NCBI RefSeq assembly: GCF_049568105.1
Contig: NZ_CP145335.1
Coordinates: 620,001-684,000, forward strand
From: Salinisphaera sp049568105
Lineage (GTDB): Bacteria; Pseudomonadota; Gammaproteobacteria; Nevskiales; Salinisphaeraceae
Length of the DNA: 64,000 nt
Direction: 5' to 3'
Shown here: piece after piece, positions 18,161-28,109 of the stretch
How the letters are laid out: every line of letters starts with the position of its first letter
How positions within the stretch are numbered: the first letter of the stretch is position 1
The notes under the pieces: model-generated
The model's input: the letters and a program-made list of their open reading frames with translations, nothing else
Told to the model about the DNA's origin: nothing
The model's database searches: none
Made by a program: the position numbers and the translations under genes

Positions 18161-21100
18161 CTACTTGCCACCGGGATGTACGGCGCGGTCCTCGGCGGAT
18201 CGGCTGTCGTCGGCCTGGTCTTTGGGGTCGTCGGTGCCGTTGGCGCTCGGGTTGACGATTTGTGGATCGTCCCAGCTGCCCTTGAGGTTGTAGCCAACCG
18301 AGGAGAAATACTGGATCGGTTTTTTCAGCAGTTCCTGGACCGCGAACACGGCAGCGCCGACCACCGGCCCGCCCAGCACCGCGCTGGCGATGGCCACGCC
18401 ACTGCCGACTTTCGGCGTGATGGTGACGTATTCGTCGTAGTCGCGGGTCGCGAGACCGATCCGGCCGGTGATGCCGATCTTGGACGACGGGGTAGCGATA
18501 TGGGTGTCGTCGCTATAGGCCTGGCCCTGCAGAATCCGGAATTTGGCGCGTACCTTGTCGAAGGCCATGCCTTTGTCGACGACATCCCGAAAATCCAGCC
18601 GTAGCCGTCGTGGCAGGACATAGAGATTGAACAGGCCCAGCAGGCGCCCCGGGCCGGGCTCGACGGTCAGCAGCGCGCCATCGTCGAGTTTGAGCACGAC
18701 GTGCCCATCCAGATAGCGCAGGTCCAGGCCGCGCTTGTTCGGGGCGATCGACAGATCGGCGTTGATGCGTGCTTTTTTAGCCTGCACCGGTGACACATAG
18801 CCGATCGTGCGCAGCAGTCGCGACAGCCCGTGGCCGTCGAAGTCGACCTGGGCGCCGGCCGTGGTCAGGCCGGCGTGTTGTTGCCAGTGGGCGTTGATTT
18901 TGCCGGTCAGGGCGCCGTCCTCGAGCTCGAAACGGTCGAGCGTCCAGCGGTTGGGTGACGAACGGGCATCCAGATGGGCCTGGCCGAAGGACGTGTCGTC
19001 GACCACGAAATTCTGGACATAGACCTGCATCTTGGGCAGATCGCCCGGTGCCACATCCGGCCAGAGCACGGTCGAATCGGCGCTGTCCTGGGTTGTGGTG
19101 TTGGCGTCTTGGGCCGGAGTTTCGGTCTGCAGGGCGATGCGTTTGAGATTACCGGCGATACTCATCGGCTGGTCGGCAGCGGCCGTCCAGGTGATCTGGC
19201 CCTGGCTGTCGTTGCCTTCGAAATCGACCCGCCAGCCGGTCGTGTCGTGCATCGGCTGGGCGCGGACATGGGGGTTGGCGATATAGCGATCGCCGAAGTT
19301 GAGGCGATCCATGGTCAGATCGCCGCCCAAAAAGGTGAGCGCGGACATGCTGCCGGCCGACTGTTGGTCATCGCTGGCGTCGCTCACACGCGCTGCTGCG
19401 TTGGGCACGTCGGCCGGCGCGCCGTAGAGCACGTGGCGTACGACATAGAACCAGCCTAGGCCGTCGACCTGATCGGTATCTCCGCCGATCCAGAGCCCGT
19501 TGGCCTCGGGCGGCTGGATCGAGGTATCCCCCAGCAACGCGGTGATACGTTGCGGCTGGCCAGCGTCGAGATCGATGCCTAGGTGCAGGCGTTGGTCGTA
19601 GTCGGCATCGATATGTTCGCTGTCGGGGTCGATCGTGACCTTCAGCGGCGCGGCCGTTTCGGGTTTCTTGGTTAACGGCGCCGGCAGATCCAGGGCCATG
19701 CCGACCAGATCGCTGGTAACCTGGATCGGGCTGATCTGGCCGTTGCCGTCGATCTTGAAGGCCACAGTCATCGGGCTTTGTCCGCGGCCATAGACCAGCC
19801 AGGGCGAGGGCAGGTAGTGGGCCAGAGCCTGGCGGTCGTCCGGCAGCTTGGGCGAGGCATGGGCGACGATCTGCTGGGCGCCGTCGTCGGCCGGGGTTAG
19901 ATCCGCGGTCACGGGCACGCCCAGCAGGTCTCCGGTCAGACCGGCAGCCCGCAGGCCGTCCCGGCTGAATCGCAGCCGGCCGCGGATATCGGTGATCGGG
20001 CCGGGCAGGGCCGCCTGGCGCAGTGTATTGCCCTGGGCATCGATGGTGCCGTCGACCTTGATATCGCCGAGCCCCGGTTTGAGCGGTACCCGCAGCGTCA
20101 CGCCAAGATCGTCGCGACCGCCGAGTTCGATCGCTTCGACCAGCTTGCCGAACTTGTCGCGCAGCGGCGATTGCGCCAAAAACGCCAGCAGCTTGGCACC
20201 CGGGGCATTGTGGGCGTGCCCGGTTAGGTGGATCACTGGCTCGCGTACGTTGTCGATATGGGCCTGGGTATCGCTGACATCCACGCCGAGCATCTGGGCG
20301 GCCGGCATGTCCAGATCCAGGGTGTCGCCGTCGAGGCTGAGCGTACCGCGGGCGTGGGTGGCCCGCGGCCAGTCGGGTTTGTAACGGACGTCCACGCCGT
20401 GCCCGGACAGTGTCATATGAAAGCCTTCCTCCGGTCCGGCCTCGGGGAAGGGAAAGCGATCCATCGCGCCCTTGATCTCGACATGGGCCTGGTCGAGCGC
20501 GCCGGCGCTGATTGCCTTGGGCAGCCAGTCGCGCAGCCGTGGGTTGGGCAGGTCCTCGGCCTGGGGAATATGGGCGAGCAGGCGCGGCATATGGGGGGCG
20601 ACCGCGTCTGCGGTTACGTTCACGATCGGTGCACCTTCGGCCGGCAGCCGGATATGTCCGTTCGTGGTCAGATGCGCTTGGTCGCTGGCCAAACGCAGCT
20701 GATCGAGCTTGACTGACCAGGCGCCGTCGGCGGCCGGCTGCCAGTGGATGGCGCCGGACAGATCGCTGACATCGAGCTGGCCGCGGATATAGCGCTGGGC
20801 CGCCAGATGGCCGCCAGCATCGGTAAAGCGTAGCGTATGTTGGTCGTCTTGTTGCTCGTAGCGCCCGGAAACCGGCCCGAAGGCGATTTTCGGGTCGGCC
20901 ACCTGCAACCCTTCGAAGCCCAGGGCGGCCTTGAGCGGCTGCTGCGGCTGCCAGTGCATGTCCAGATCGTCGATCGAACCGTCGATATCGGTCCGGGCCA
21001 GTCGCGGTACTGCCAGCCGGGCGATCCGCACCGCCAGTGGGCCAGGCAGCTGCTTGGCGTGCACGTCCAGTGCCCGGGTCCGAGTGTTCAAGCGCGCCTG

Positions 21101-22099
21101 GGCATCCAGGTCGGCGGCTGCCTGCGGACCGCCGCTCAGCTCGGCCAGAGCCAGCGTGATTTCGTGGCGATCCGGATCGCTCGTGGCTGTAAAAATCGCC
21201 TGGAAGGCAGGCACCAACGGGTGCGCCTGGCCGGCATAAGACAGCGTCTGGCTGTCGAGGGTGAGGCGAGTATCGGCCAGTCGATGATTCTGCCAACGCC
21301 CGCGCAGATCCAGATCGATCGTGCCGCCCCGCAGCTTATCGAGCACGGCTTCTCGACTGCGGCGGGCAATCGCCAGTGGCCGCAGGCCCGTGGTATGCAC
21401 GTTAAAGCGCGCCTGGTCGGGGGCGCGTAGTCTGCCCTGCAGGGTGGCCGATGCGTTGAGCCGTGGCCACCAGGCCGGGCCTTCGGCAGACAGTTCGGCC
21501 GCCAGCTTTTGATCGCCCTGGTCGACCAGATGCAGATCGAGATCCGACCAGTGCAGCCGGCCCTGCGGCAGCCGCGGTGACTCGATCGTGATCTGGCCAT
21601 CGGTGATCCTGATTTCGGTCAGCCGGCTGCGCAGCGCGTCGAGCTTCGACGAGGTCAACCCCTGGCCGGGGCTGCGTGCCCAATGCGCGAGGCTCAGGCC
21701 GTGCTCGGTCGATACGAGGCGTGCCTTGGGGCGCTCCACGATGACCCCATCCGGCAGGCGCGAGCCGCCGATCAGGTCGGCGATCGAGAATTCTAGGCCC
21801 AGACGTTCGGCAGTCAGCGCCGGCGTGTCAGCCCCGTGGTGGGTGATACGCGGATCGTCTAGATACAGGATCGGACCGCGCCAGCCCCAGCCGATTTCAA
21901 GCCCGGAAATCTGCACGCTCGAGTCGATACGCTGGCCAATGCGCGCGGCCAGGGCATTGCGATATTGCGGCGCGAAGTGGTCCAGCAGCCGCACGCCGCC
22001 GACCAGCAGTCCGGCCAGCACGATCGCGCTGGCCGCCACGATCGTGACGGTGCGCTTGATCCAGCCGCGATGTCGACGAGGGCGGGTGCCTGGGCTCAT
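18161..22099 (-). CDS. yhdP: YhdP family AsmA-like protein, probable inter-membrane phospholipid transporter
   Basis: A 1,312-residue protein with a basic N-terminus, one hydrophobic helix (about residues 15-37) and a very long beta-rich periplasmic part. The DUF3971/AsmA-like C-terminal region ends in a hydrophobic GGPVVGAAVFAVQELLKKP segment and the YNLKGSWDDPQI motif typical of YhdP. In E. coli, YhdP with TamB and YdbH forms bridges that carry phospholipids to the outer membrane. It follows rng and precedes the nitrilase gene, the standard context. The final residues (DDPKDQADDSRSAEDRA) are highly charged. Confidence 0.92.
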   Translation of the reverse strand: MSPGTRPRRHRGWIKRTVTIVAASAIVLAGLLVGGVRLLDHFAPQYRNALAARIGQRIDSSVQISGLEIGWGWRGPILYLDDPRITHHGADTPALTAERLGLEFSIADLIGGSRLPDGVIVERPKARLVSTEHGLSLAHWARSPGQGLTSSKLDALRSRLTEIRITDGQITIESPRLPQGRLHWSDLDLHLVDQGDQKLAAELSAEGPAWWPRLNASATLQGRLRAPDQARFNVHTTGLRPLAIARRSREAVLDKLRGGTIDLDLRGRWQNHRLADTRLTLDSQTLSYAGQAHPLVPAFQAIFTATSDPDRHEITLALAELSGGPQAAADLDAQARLNTRTRALDVHAKQLPGPLAVRIARLAVPRLARTDIDGSIDDLDMHWQPQQPLKAALGFEGLQVADPKIAFGPVSGRYEQQDDQHTLRFTDAGGHLAAQRYIRGQLDVSDLSGAIHWQPAADGAWSVKLDQLRLASDQAHLTTNGHIRLPAEGAPIVNVTADAVAPHMPRLLAHIPQAEDLPNPRLRDWLPKAISAGALDQAHVEIKGAMDRFPFPEAGPEEGFHMTLSGHGVDVRYKPDWPRATHARGTLSLDGDTLDLDMPAAQMLGVDVSDTQAHIDNVREPVIHLTGHAHNAPGAKLLAFLAQSPLRDKFGKLVEAIELGGRDDLGVTLRVPLKPGLGDIKVDGTIDAQGNTLRQAALPGPITDIRGRLRFSRDGLRAAGLTGDLLGVPVTADLTPADDGAQQIVAHASPKLPDDRQALAHYLPSPWLVYGRGQSPMTVAFKIDGNGQISPIQVTSDLVGMALDLPAPLTKKPETAAPLKVTIDPDSEHIDADYDQRLHLGIDLDAGQPQRITALLGDTSIQPPEANGLWIGGDTDQVDGLGWFYVVRHVLYGAPADVPNAAARVSDASDDQQSAGSMSALTFLGGDLTMDRLNFGDRYIANPHVRAQPMHDTTGWRVDFEGNDSQGQITWTAAADQPMSIAGNLKRIALQTETPAQDANTTTQDSADSTVLWPDVAPGDLPKMQVYVQNFVVDDTSFGQAHLDARSSPNRWTLDRFELEDGALTGKINAHWQQHAGLTTAGAQVDFDGHGLSRLLRTIGYVSPVQAKKARINADLSIAPNKRGLDLRYLDGHVVLKLDDGALLTVEPGPGRLLGLFNLYVLPRRLRLDFRDVVDKGMAFDKVRAKFRILQGQAYSDDTHIATPSSKIGITGRIGLATRDYDEYVTITPKVGSGVAIASAVLGGPVVGAAVFAVQELLKKPIQYFSSVGYNLKGSWDDPQIVNPSANGTDDPKDQADDSRSAEDRAVHPGGK

Positions 22100-22428
22100 G
22101 GACGGCCCGTGGGCGCATGGCCGGCTGGCGCGCCGCGGGCGCGCTTGGCATGAATGTCGGGGATCAGCAGGCCGGGCATGAACAGGACTCGACGACAGAC
22201 CGTGCGGTTGCGGCGCGCCGGTCGTTCACGGCCGGAGCGGCGCGGGCGTTCGAGCCGGCTGATCGCTTATGGTCGACCGTATCGGCGCTCGGGCGCTGAA
22301 TTCGGCCAGAACCGCAATCCACCGTCGAACGCCAAGGCGATACCGGCTCAGTTCGACGTGCGCGGTTCCAAGACATGCCACTGTCATACGATAGTGCATG
22401 CCACATCAACAGGCTCTGGCCCGTCAGC
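22100..22428. other. Intergenic region, no gene seen
   Basis: About 330 bases between the end of rng and the yhdP start. In most relatives these genes are nearly contiguous. The only frames are weak, arginine- or serine-rich shadows. A yhdP promoter would be expected here but none is clear. Confidence 0.4.
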
Positions 22429-23934
22429 TTACATGACGACCACATCGAATTGTTCGGGGCCGTAGAGTGCTTCGGCCTGTAGTCGAACATCCACCCCGGC
22501 TTCTCGACAAACACACTCGAAGACCGCGGCCTGGGCATCCAGAAGTTGATCGATGGTATCGGGCGGCGCCAGCACCAGCAGTTCGGAATCGGTATGTGGC
22601 CGGATTCGGGCACGCCGTGCGATTTCGCGAAACAGCTCGAGGGCGATCGTCTCCGGGGTTTTGACATAGCCGCGTCCGCCGCAGGCCTCGCAGGGCATGC
22701 ATAGCAGATGCTCCAGGGATTCGCGGGTGCGTTTCCGAGTAACCTCGACCAGCCCCAGGCCTGAGATCTGGCCGACCGAGGTCTTGGCGGGGTCGGCGGC
22801 TAGCGTCTCGGACAGCTGAGCGAGCACTTGGCGCTTGTGTTCGGCATCTACCATATCGATGAAATCGATCACGATGATGCCGCCAAGATTGCGCAGCCGT
22901 AGTTGCCGGGCCACGGTCTGGGCGGCCTCGAGATTGGTGCGCAGTACGGTCTGCTCAAGGCTGCGGGTGCCTACGAAACCGCCGGTGTTCACATCGACGG
23001 TGACCATCGCCTCGGTCTGCTCGATGATCAGAAAACCGCCGGATTTGAGCGGCACCTTGGGCTGTAGGGCACGCTGGATTGCGTCCTCGATACCGTACTG
23101 GGCGAACAGCGGCGCGGCATCTTTGTGCAACAGGATCCGCTCGGCGAATTCGGGGGCGAAGCGGCGGGTGAAGCCGATCATGTCATGCCAAGCGCGTTCG
23201 TCGTCGATGAGCACAGCCGAGACATCGGGCGTGAGCAGGTCGCGCAGCATGCGGATCGGCAGCGGCAGATCGCCGTAGACCAGGGTTTCCACCGGCACCC
23301 GGCGGGCCTGATGCTGGATATCGGCCCAGACCGTGGCCAGAAAGCGCATATCCGCGCCGAGGGCTGCGGTAGAGGCATTATCGGCCACGGTACGCACGAT
23401 GAAGCCACCGGGTAGATCAAGCTCGCGCCGCAGATCCGCCACCGCGTCGTAGAGTCGCGAGCGTTCTTCGTCGCTCTCAATCCGGGCCGATACCCCAATA
23501 CGCGGCGTATGCGGCATATACACCAGAAACCGCGACGGGATCGCCAGATCGGTGGTTAGGCGGGCGCCCTTGGTGCCCATGGCATCGCGGGTGACCTGGA
23601 CCAGCACGCGATCGCCGGCATGCAGGCGTTTTTCGATCCGCGATGCCTCGGCGCTGTCGGCGGCTTCCTCACTGCGCACCATGTCCGAGATCTGCAAAAA
23701 CGCTGCCCGTTCAAGTCCGATGTCCACGAACGCGGCCTGCATACCGGCCAGCACCCGCTGGACCTTGCCGAGATAGATATTGCTGACCGCGCTGGCGGTG
23801 GCATCGCGCTGGATATGCACATCCTGCAGGATGCCGTTCTCGATCTGGGCCGCACGGGTTTCGCCCGGCCCAGCATTGACCAGAATCTCGATGCGCAGGA
23901 CGTTGGCCTCAGGCAAGGGTGCGGTACTGCTCAT
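22429..23934 (-). CDS. rng: Ribonuclease G
   Basis: Endoribonuclease for 16S rRNA 5'-end maturation and mRNA decay. The 501-residue chain has an N-terminal S1 domain (NIYLGKVQRVLAGMQAAFVDIG), the catalytic DNase I-like region with DVNTGGFVGTRSLEQTVLRTN and GGIIVIDFIDM (metal-binding aspartates), and the zinc-link CMPCEACGGRG. There is no long C-terminal scaffold, which separates it from RNase E. The maf gene that usually precedes rng is not in the 253 bases upstream. Confidence 0.95.
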   Translation of the reverse strand: MSSTAPLPEANVLRIEILVNAGPGETRAAQIENGILQDVHIQRDATASAVSNIYLGKVQRVLAGMQAAFVDIGLERAAFLQISDMVRSEEAADSAEASRIEKRLHAGDRVLVQVTRDAMGTKGARLTTDLAIPSRFLVYMPHTPRIGVSARIESDEERSRLYDAVADLRRELDLPGGFIVRTVADNASTAALGADMRFLATVWADIQHQARRVPVETLVYGDLPLPIRMLRDLLTPDVSAVLIDDERAWHDMIGFTRRFAPEFAERILLHKDAAPLFAQYGIEDAIQRALQPKVPLKSGGFLIIEQTEAMVTVDVNTGGFVGTRSLEQTVLRTNLEAAQTVARQLRLRNLGGIIVIDFIDMVDAEHKRQVLAQLSETLAADPAKTSVGQISGLGLVEVTRKRTRESLEHLLCMPCEACGGRGYVKTPETIALELFREIARRARIRPHTDSELLVLAPPDTIDQLLDAQAAVFECVCREAGVDVRLQAEALYGPEQFDVVVM

Positions 23935-24187
23935 GGGGCCATGCCGGCAGCGCCTCCGGCGGGCATGGATAAAATGGGCGGCAACAAAGTCATGCCCTGA
24001 TTGTTGACGCGTGGTGCGTCACACCGCAACTCAACATTGATCGTATCCCGATCCTCGGTCGGCCCAGGCGCGATCGGGGCCGGCGAGACCGTACGCGCTT
24101 CGATATACGTCGCGAACCGCGGGTCATAGCATGGCGCGCGGGCGCCGCAGCCATGATCGAATGCGGCCGGGGCGCTCGGTTGCGCGG

Positions 24188-24658
24188 CTAGCCGCGGTGA
24201 TAGGGATGGCCGATCAGAATACTGTGGGCGCGAAACAGTTGCTCGGCCACGATCACCCGGACCAGCGGATGCGGCAGCGTCATCTGCGACAACGAACGTT
24301 GCTGATGGGCCGCGGTCAGAGACGCTGGGCCTAGGCCATCCGGGCCACCGATCAGAATCGCCCGGTCGCGCCCGTCGCCCATCCACTGCCTGAGCTCGCC
24401 GGACAAACCCTCGGTGGACCAAGGCTTGCCCTCGACGTCCAGGGCGATGACCGCATCATCGCGGCCAATCGCCTTGGCCATGCGCTCGTCTTCGGCAGCG
24501 ATCGCACGCTGGCTGTCGGCGCTATCGCTGCGTTTGGCCGCTGGGATCTCGGTCAGTTCCAGACGGCATTCCCGCGGCAGGCGACGGGCATAGTCGTCGA
24601 ATGCCGTGGTTACCCACTTCGGCATACGCCTGCCAACGGCAATCAGCCGGATACGCAA
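24188..24658 (-). CDS. rlmH: 23S rRNA (pseudouridine(1915)-N(3))-methyltransferase
   Basis: A SPOUT methyltransferase of 156 residues acting on helix 69 of 23S rRNA. MRIRLIAVGRRMPKW at the start, the SAM knot loop ILIGGPDGLG, and the C-terminal HPYHR are diagnostic. It follows rsfS by 12 bases, the conserved nadD-rsfS-rlmH order. Confidence 0.96.
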   Translation of the reverse strand: MRIRLIAVGRRMPKWVTTAFDDYARRLPRECRLELTEIPAAKRSDSADSQRAIAAEDERMAKAIGRDDAVIALDVEGKPWSTEGLSGELRQWMGDGRDRAILIGGPDGLGPASLTAAHQQRSLSQMTLPHPLVRVIVAEQLFRAHSILIGHPYHRG

Positions 24659-24670
24659 AAGCAGGCGAAC

Positions 24671-25078
24671 TCAGTGCCGAGCGGCCGTGTTTTCGGTGTC
24701 GGGCGTGACGATATCCACGTCCCAGAGTTTTTCGATCTGGTAATAGGCGCGGGTGGTCGGCTGCATGATATGCACCAGTACGCCGTTGAGATCGATCAAT
24801 ACCCATTCGGACTGTTCCATGCCCTCGACGTGGGGCGACAGGCCGGCTTTTTTGGCATTCGCGATCACGGTCTCGCCCATGCGCTTGACATGCCGACCCG
24901 AACGGCCGGTGCAGATGAGCATATGATCGGCGATCGTAGTCAGCTGGGCGATATCCAGGATCTTGATCGACTCGGCCTTGAGCTCCTCGATGGCGTTGAG
25001 CGCCAGATGCAGTGGGCTGTCGGGCTCGACTGTATTGGGCAGATCGGCGGCTTGGGGCTGGGAAGTGTCGGCAACCAT
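24671..25078 (-). CDS. rsfS: Ribosome silencing factor RsfS
   Basis: Binds ribosomal protein L14 and blocks subunit joining under starvation. A 135-residue DUF143-type protein with the core HMLICTGRSGRHVKRMGETV and the WVLIDLNGVLVHIMQP segment, followed by YYQIEKLWD. It is preceded by a 17-residue nonconserved N-terminus and lies 4 bases after nadD. Confidence 0.95.
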   Translation of the reverse strand: MVADTSQPQAADLPNTVEPDSPLHLALNAIEELKAESIKILDIAQLTTIADHMLICTGRSGRHVKRMGETVIANAKKAGLSPHVEGMEQSEWVLIDLNGVLVHIMQPTTRAYYQIEKLWDVDIVTPDTENTAARH

Positions 25079-25082
25079 CGTT

Positions 25083-25748
25083 TCAATAATCCTCGCCGTT
25101 CGGCGAGTGATAGATCTTAGAGTCCATAATGTCGTCGAGAATCGTTGCTGGCAAGAGGTAACGTGGACTATGGCCGTTGGCGATCAGATCGCGGATGCGG
25201 CTGGCCGAGATCGCCAGCGGCGGCGGCGCATAGCTGTAGATGATACCGGAGGCACTGTTGTGCAGATCGGCGATATCGCTGGCCGAGCGCGCCGACAGTT
25301 CGGCCGCGGCTTCTGGCGCTAGGGTCGCCGACAGGCCAGGGCGTTCGATGAGCACGATATGCGCATAGTCGAACAACCGCCGCCATTCGTGCCAGCTCGG
25401 CAGTTTCGCGAACACATCGCGGCCCATGATCAGGCACAGCGGATTGTCGGGGAAATCCGCATGCAGCGTGGCCAGGGTATCGACCGTATAGGACGCCCCG
25501 TCGCGCAGTAGTTCGCGGTCGTCGAGGGCCAGTAGCGGCTCCTCGGCGGTGGCGACCCGAATCCATTTGGCCCGTTGGCCTGGCGTCGCCCCGGGCTGTT
25601 CGCGATGCGGTGGCCGGCCGTTGGGAATCAGGCGCACCTGGGCCAGGCGCAGTTCGGAGGCCAGTTCCATGGCCAGACGCAGATGGCCGTGATGGACGGG
25701 ATCGAAGGTCCCGCCCAGGATCCCGATCGGCGCTTTGCTATTGTTCAT
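25083..25748 (-). CDS. nadD: Nicotinate-nucleotide adenylyltransferase
   Basis: Makes deamido-NAD from nicotinate mononucleotide and ATP. The (T/H)xGH-type motif GGTFDPVHHGH lies near the N-terminus and the second nucleotide motif ISASRIRDLIANG near the C-terminus. The ATG before NNSKAPIGILGG was chosen because it leaves a small gap to proA; an ATG 9 codons upstream would overlap the proA stop. It belongs to the proA-nadD-rsfS-rlmH run. Confidence 0.94.
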   Translation of the reverse strand: MNNSKAPIGILGGTFDPVHHGHLRLAMELASELRLAQVRLIPNGRPPHREQPGATPGQRAKWIRVATAEEPLLALDDRELLRDGASYTVDTLATLHADFPDNPLCLIMGRDVFAKLPSWHEWRRLFDYAHIVLIERPGLSATLAPEAAAELSARSASDIADLHNSASGIIYSYAPPPLAISASRIRDLIANGHSPRYLLPATILDDIMDSKIYHSPNGEDY

Positions 25749-25758
25749 TGGAGCCTGT

Positions 25759-27051
25759 TTAGCGGACATGGCCATCGCCGAAGACCACGTATTTCTGGGA
25801 AGTCAGCCCTTCGAGGCCCACCGGGCCGCGGGCGTGTAGCTTGTCGGTCGAGATGCCGATCTCGGCGCCGAGACCGTATTCGAAGCCGTCCGCGAAGCGG
25901 GTCGAGGCATTGACCATGACCGAGGCCGAATCCACGGCGCGGATAAAGGTCCGCGCCCGCGTGACGTTTTCGGTCACGATGGCATCGGTATGGTGCGAGC
26001 CCCAGCGCTCGATATGGTCGATGGCAGCTTCCATGTCGGGCACGATCCGTAGCGCGAGGGTCGGCGCCAGATATTCGGCGGCCCAGTCTTCGTCGGTAGC
26101 CGGCTGTACTTCGGGGCCGAGCAGGCGACGGGTGGCCGCGCAGCCGCGCAGGGTCACGCCGGCCTGCTGTAGATCGTGGGCCAGCGGCTCTAGGATCGAT
26201 TCGGCCACCGATTCGGCCACCAACAGCGTTTCCATGGTGTTGCAGGTGCCAAAGCGCTGGGTCTTGGCATTGACCGCGATCGCGATCGCCTTGTCGCGAT
26301 CGGCCGAGGCATCGATATAGACATGGCAAACACCGTCCAGATGCTTGATCACCGGCATCTTCGCGTTGTCGGCCACGAATTCGATCAGACCCTTGCCGCC
26401 TCTCGGTACGATCACGTCGATGTATTCGGGCATGGCCAGCATGGCGGCCACAGCCTCGCGGTCGGTGGTCTCGACCACCTGCACGGCATCGTGTGGCAGG
26501 CCGGCATCCCGCAGCCCGCGACTGATACAGGCCGCGATTGCCTGATTGGAGTGGGCCGATTCCGAGCCGCCGCGCAGGATCGCGGCATTGCCGGATTTCA
26601 GGCACAGCGCCGCAGCGTCCGCGGTCACGTTCGGCCGCGATTCGTAGACAATGCCGATCACGCCCAGCGGTACCCGCATGCGGCCGACCTGAATCCCCGA
26701 GGGCCGGAAGTTCAGATCGGTCAAGCTGCCGATCGGATCGGCGAGCGCGGCTACCTGGCGCAGGCCCTCGGCCATGCGCTCGATGCGCGAGGCATTGAGT
26801 TCCAGACGCTCCACGGCGGCTTCGTCGAGCCGGCCTCGGGCCTCGCGCACATCCTTGGCATTAGCGGCCAGAATAGTATCGCGCTGCTCGATCAGGGCCT
26901 CGGCGATGGCGAACAAGGCAGCATTCTTCTCGCCCGGTTCGGCCGCAGCCATACGTCGTGCCGCCTGGCGGGCGGCTTCGCCCAGATTCAGAATCTGGCG
27001 TCTGACACGGGAGGCAGCATCCCCCCCGGGTTCGCGTAAGTTCGCGCTCAT
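25759..27051 (-). CDS. proA: Gamma-glutamyl phosphate reductase
   Basis: Second enzyme of proline synthesis: NADPH reduction of glutamyl-5-phosphate to the semialdehyde. The 430-residue ALDH-fold protein shows the catalytic Cys in FGTCNTMETLL, the IVYESRPNVTADAAALCLKSG segment, and the C-terminal GLEGLTSQKYVVFGDGHVR typical of ProA. Its start overlaps the holA stop by 4 bases. The proB kinase gene is not in the window. Confidence 0.97.
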   Translation of the reverse strand: MSANLREPGGDAASRVRRQILNLGEAARQAARRMAAAEPGEKNAALFAIAEALIEQRDTILAANAKDVREARGRLDEAAVERLELNASRIERMAEGLRQVAALADPIGSLTDLNFRPSGIQVGRMRVPLGVIGIVYESRPNVTADAAALCLKSGNAAILRGGSESAHSNQAIAACISRGLRDAGLPHDAVQVVETTDREAVAAMLAMPEYIDVIVPRGGKGLIEFVADNAKMPVIKHLDGVCHVYIDASADRDKAIAIAVNAKTQRFGTCNTMETLLVAESVAESILEPLAHDLQQAGVTLRGCAATRRLLGPEVQPATDEDWAAEYLAPTLALRIVPDMEAAIDHIERWGSHHTDAIVTENVTRARTFIRAVDSASVMVNASTRFADGFEYGLGAEIGISTDKLHARGPVGLEGLTSQKYVVFGDGHVR

Positions 27052-28103
27052 GGCGATCGTGGTTTGGCAAATGAAGGTTGTGTGGTAGCGGCTGCCGGGT
27101 CGCGACCCGAAAGCGCAATAGTCAATGTTATCAGTTCATCCCAGGCCCGCCCGGCGGCTGCGCCTTTATTGGTCGCATCCAGACGTGCAGCTTGGTTCAA
27201 AAGGCGGCCGAGAGCGGCCGGGTCGGCTGCGCGTGCAGCCTTTGAAATCTGGCGCTTGCGGGCGGCCGGCAAGAAAATCTTGTGCATATAGGCATCCAAC
27301 CGATTGGCCCGGGCTGCCAGCGCGGCCTGGTAGAGCGTGCGCAGATCGTTGACCAGGGCCCAGGTGATCGGTACCGCATCCACCCCTTCGGCACGCAGCC
27401 GAGTCAGGCTTTTCAAGGCCCCGGCCAAGTCGCCGTCGAGCGCCTTGGTTGGCAGGTCGAAGATATCGAAGCGGGCATGGTCGCTGGCGGCGGCTGCGAC
27501 CGCCTCGTGGTCGACACTGGCCTCCGGATAGAGCAGCGCCAGTCGATCGATCTCCTGGGCGGCGGCCAGTAGGTTGCCTTCGTTCTGAGTAGCCAGCAGC
27601 TGGGCGGCCTCGCGGGTCAGGCGCAGATCACGGCCTTCGGCGCGGCGCTCGATCCAGGCGGTCATCCGCGAGGCCGGCAACGGCCAGGCATAGCTGGCCA
27701 CCCCGGCCTTAGCCACAGCCTTGTACCAGGCGGATTTGCGCGCCGAGCCAGCCAGGCCGGGGGCGACGATCAGCAGCAGCGTATCGGGCGCGTCCTGCTT
27801 GAGAAAATCGGTAATTGCTGCCGAGCCCGGTTTGCCCGGCCCTTTGTCCGGTAAATGCAGTTCGATGATCCGACGGGCAGCGAACAGCGACTGGGTGGCC
27901 CCGGCGGTGGCCAGCTGGCCCCAGTCGAAGCCGGATTCGGCATGCAGGATATCGCGCTCGTCGAAGCCTTCGTGACGCGCCCGCCGCCGGACCGCGTCGG
28001 CGGCCTCGACCACCTGCAGTGGCTCGATACCGGCGACCAGATAGGCCCGGGCCAGCGGGTGGCGGGCAAATTCGGTCTCGAAATCCTCGGCCCGGATCTC
28101 CAT
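27048..28103 (-). CDS. holA: DNA polymerase III subunit delta
   Basis: Clamp-loader delta subunit (351 residues), which opens the beta clamp. The N-terminal domain has the YLVAGIEPLQVVEAADAVR start in place of the usual YLLxGDE, the GFDWGQLATAGATQSLFAARRIIEL segment typical of HolA, and a helical C-terminal collar. Usually lptE lies upstream; here speD does, 6 bases away, with proA overlapping downstream. Confidence 0.92.
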   Translation of the reverse strand: MEIRAEDFETEFARHPLARAYLVAGIEPLQVVEAADAVRRRARHEGFDERDILHAESGFDWGQLATAGATQSLFAARRIIELHLPDKGPGKPGSAAITDFLKQDAPDTLLLIVAPGLAGSARKSAWYKAVAKAGVASYAWPLPASRMTAWIERRAEGRDLRLTREAAQLLATQNEGNLLAAAQEIDRLALLYPEASVDHEAVAAAASDHARFDIFDLPTKALDGDLAGALKSLTRLRAEGVDAVPITWALVNDLRTLYQAALAARANRLDAYMHKIFLPAARKRQISKAARAADPAALGRLLNQAARLDATNKGAAAGRAWDELITLTIALSGRDPAAATTQPSFAKPRSP

Positions 28104-28109
28104 CAGCGG

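Noticed and set aside
19368..21296. Minus-strand 642-codon frame inside yhdP
   Set aside because: A +1/+2 shadow of yhdP, very rich in Arg, Ala, Gly and Pro, with no family pattern.
22164..22667. Minus-strand 167-codon frame running out of rng
   Set aside because: It overlaps the RNase G C-terminus in another frame and continues into the spacer as low-complexity Arg/Ser sequence.
23931..24422. Minus-strand 163-codon frame as a candidate maf gene
   Set aside because: The sequence overlaps rlmH in another frame and lacks any Maf motif.
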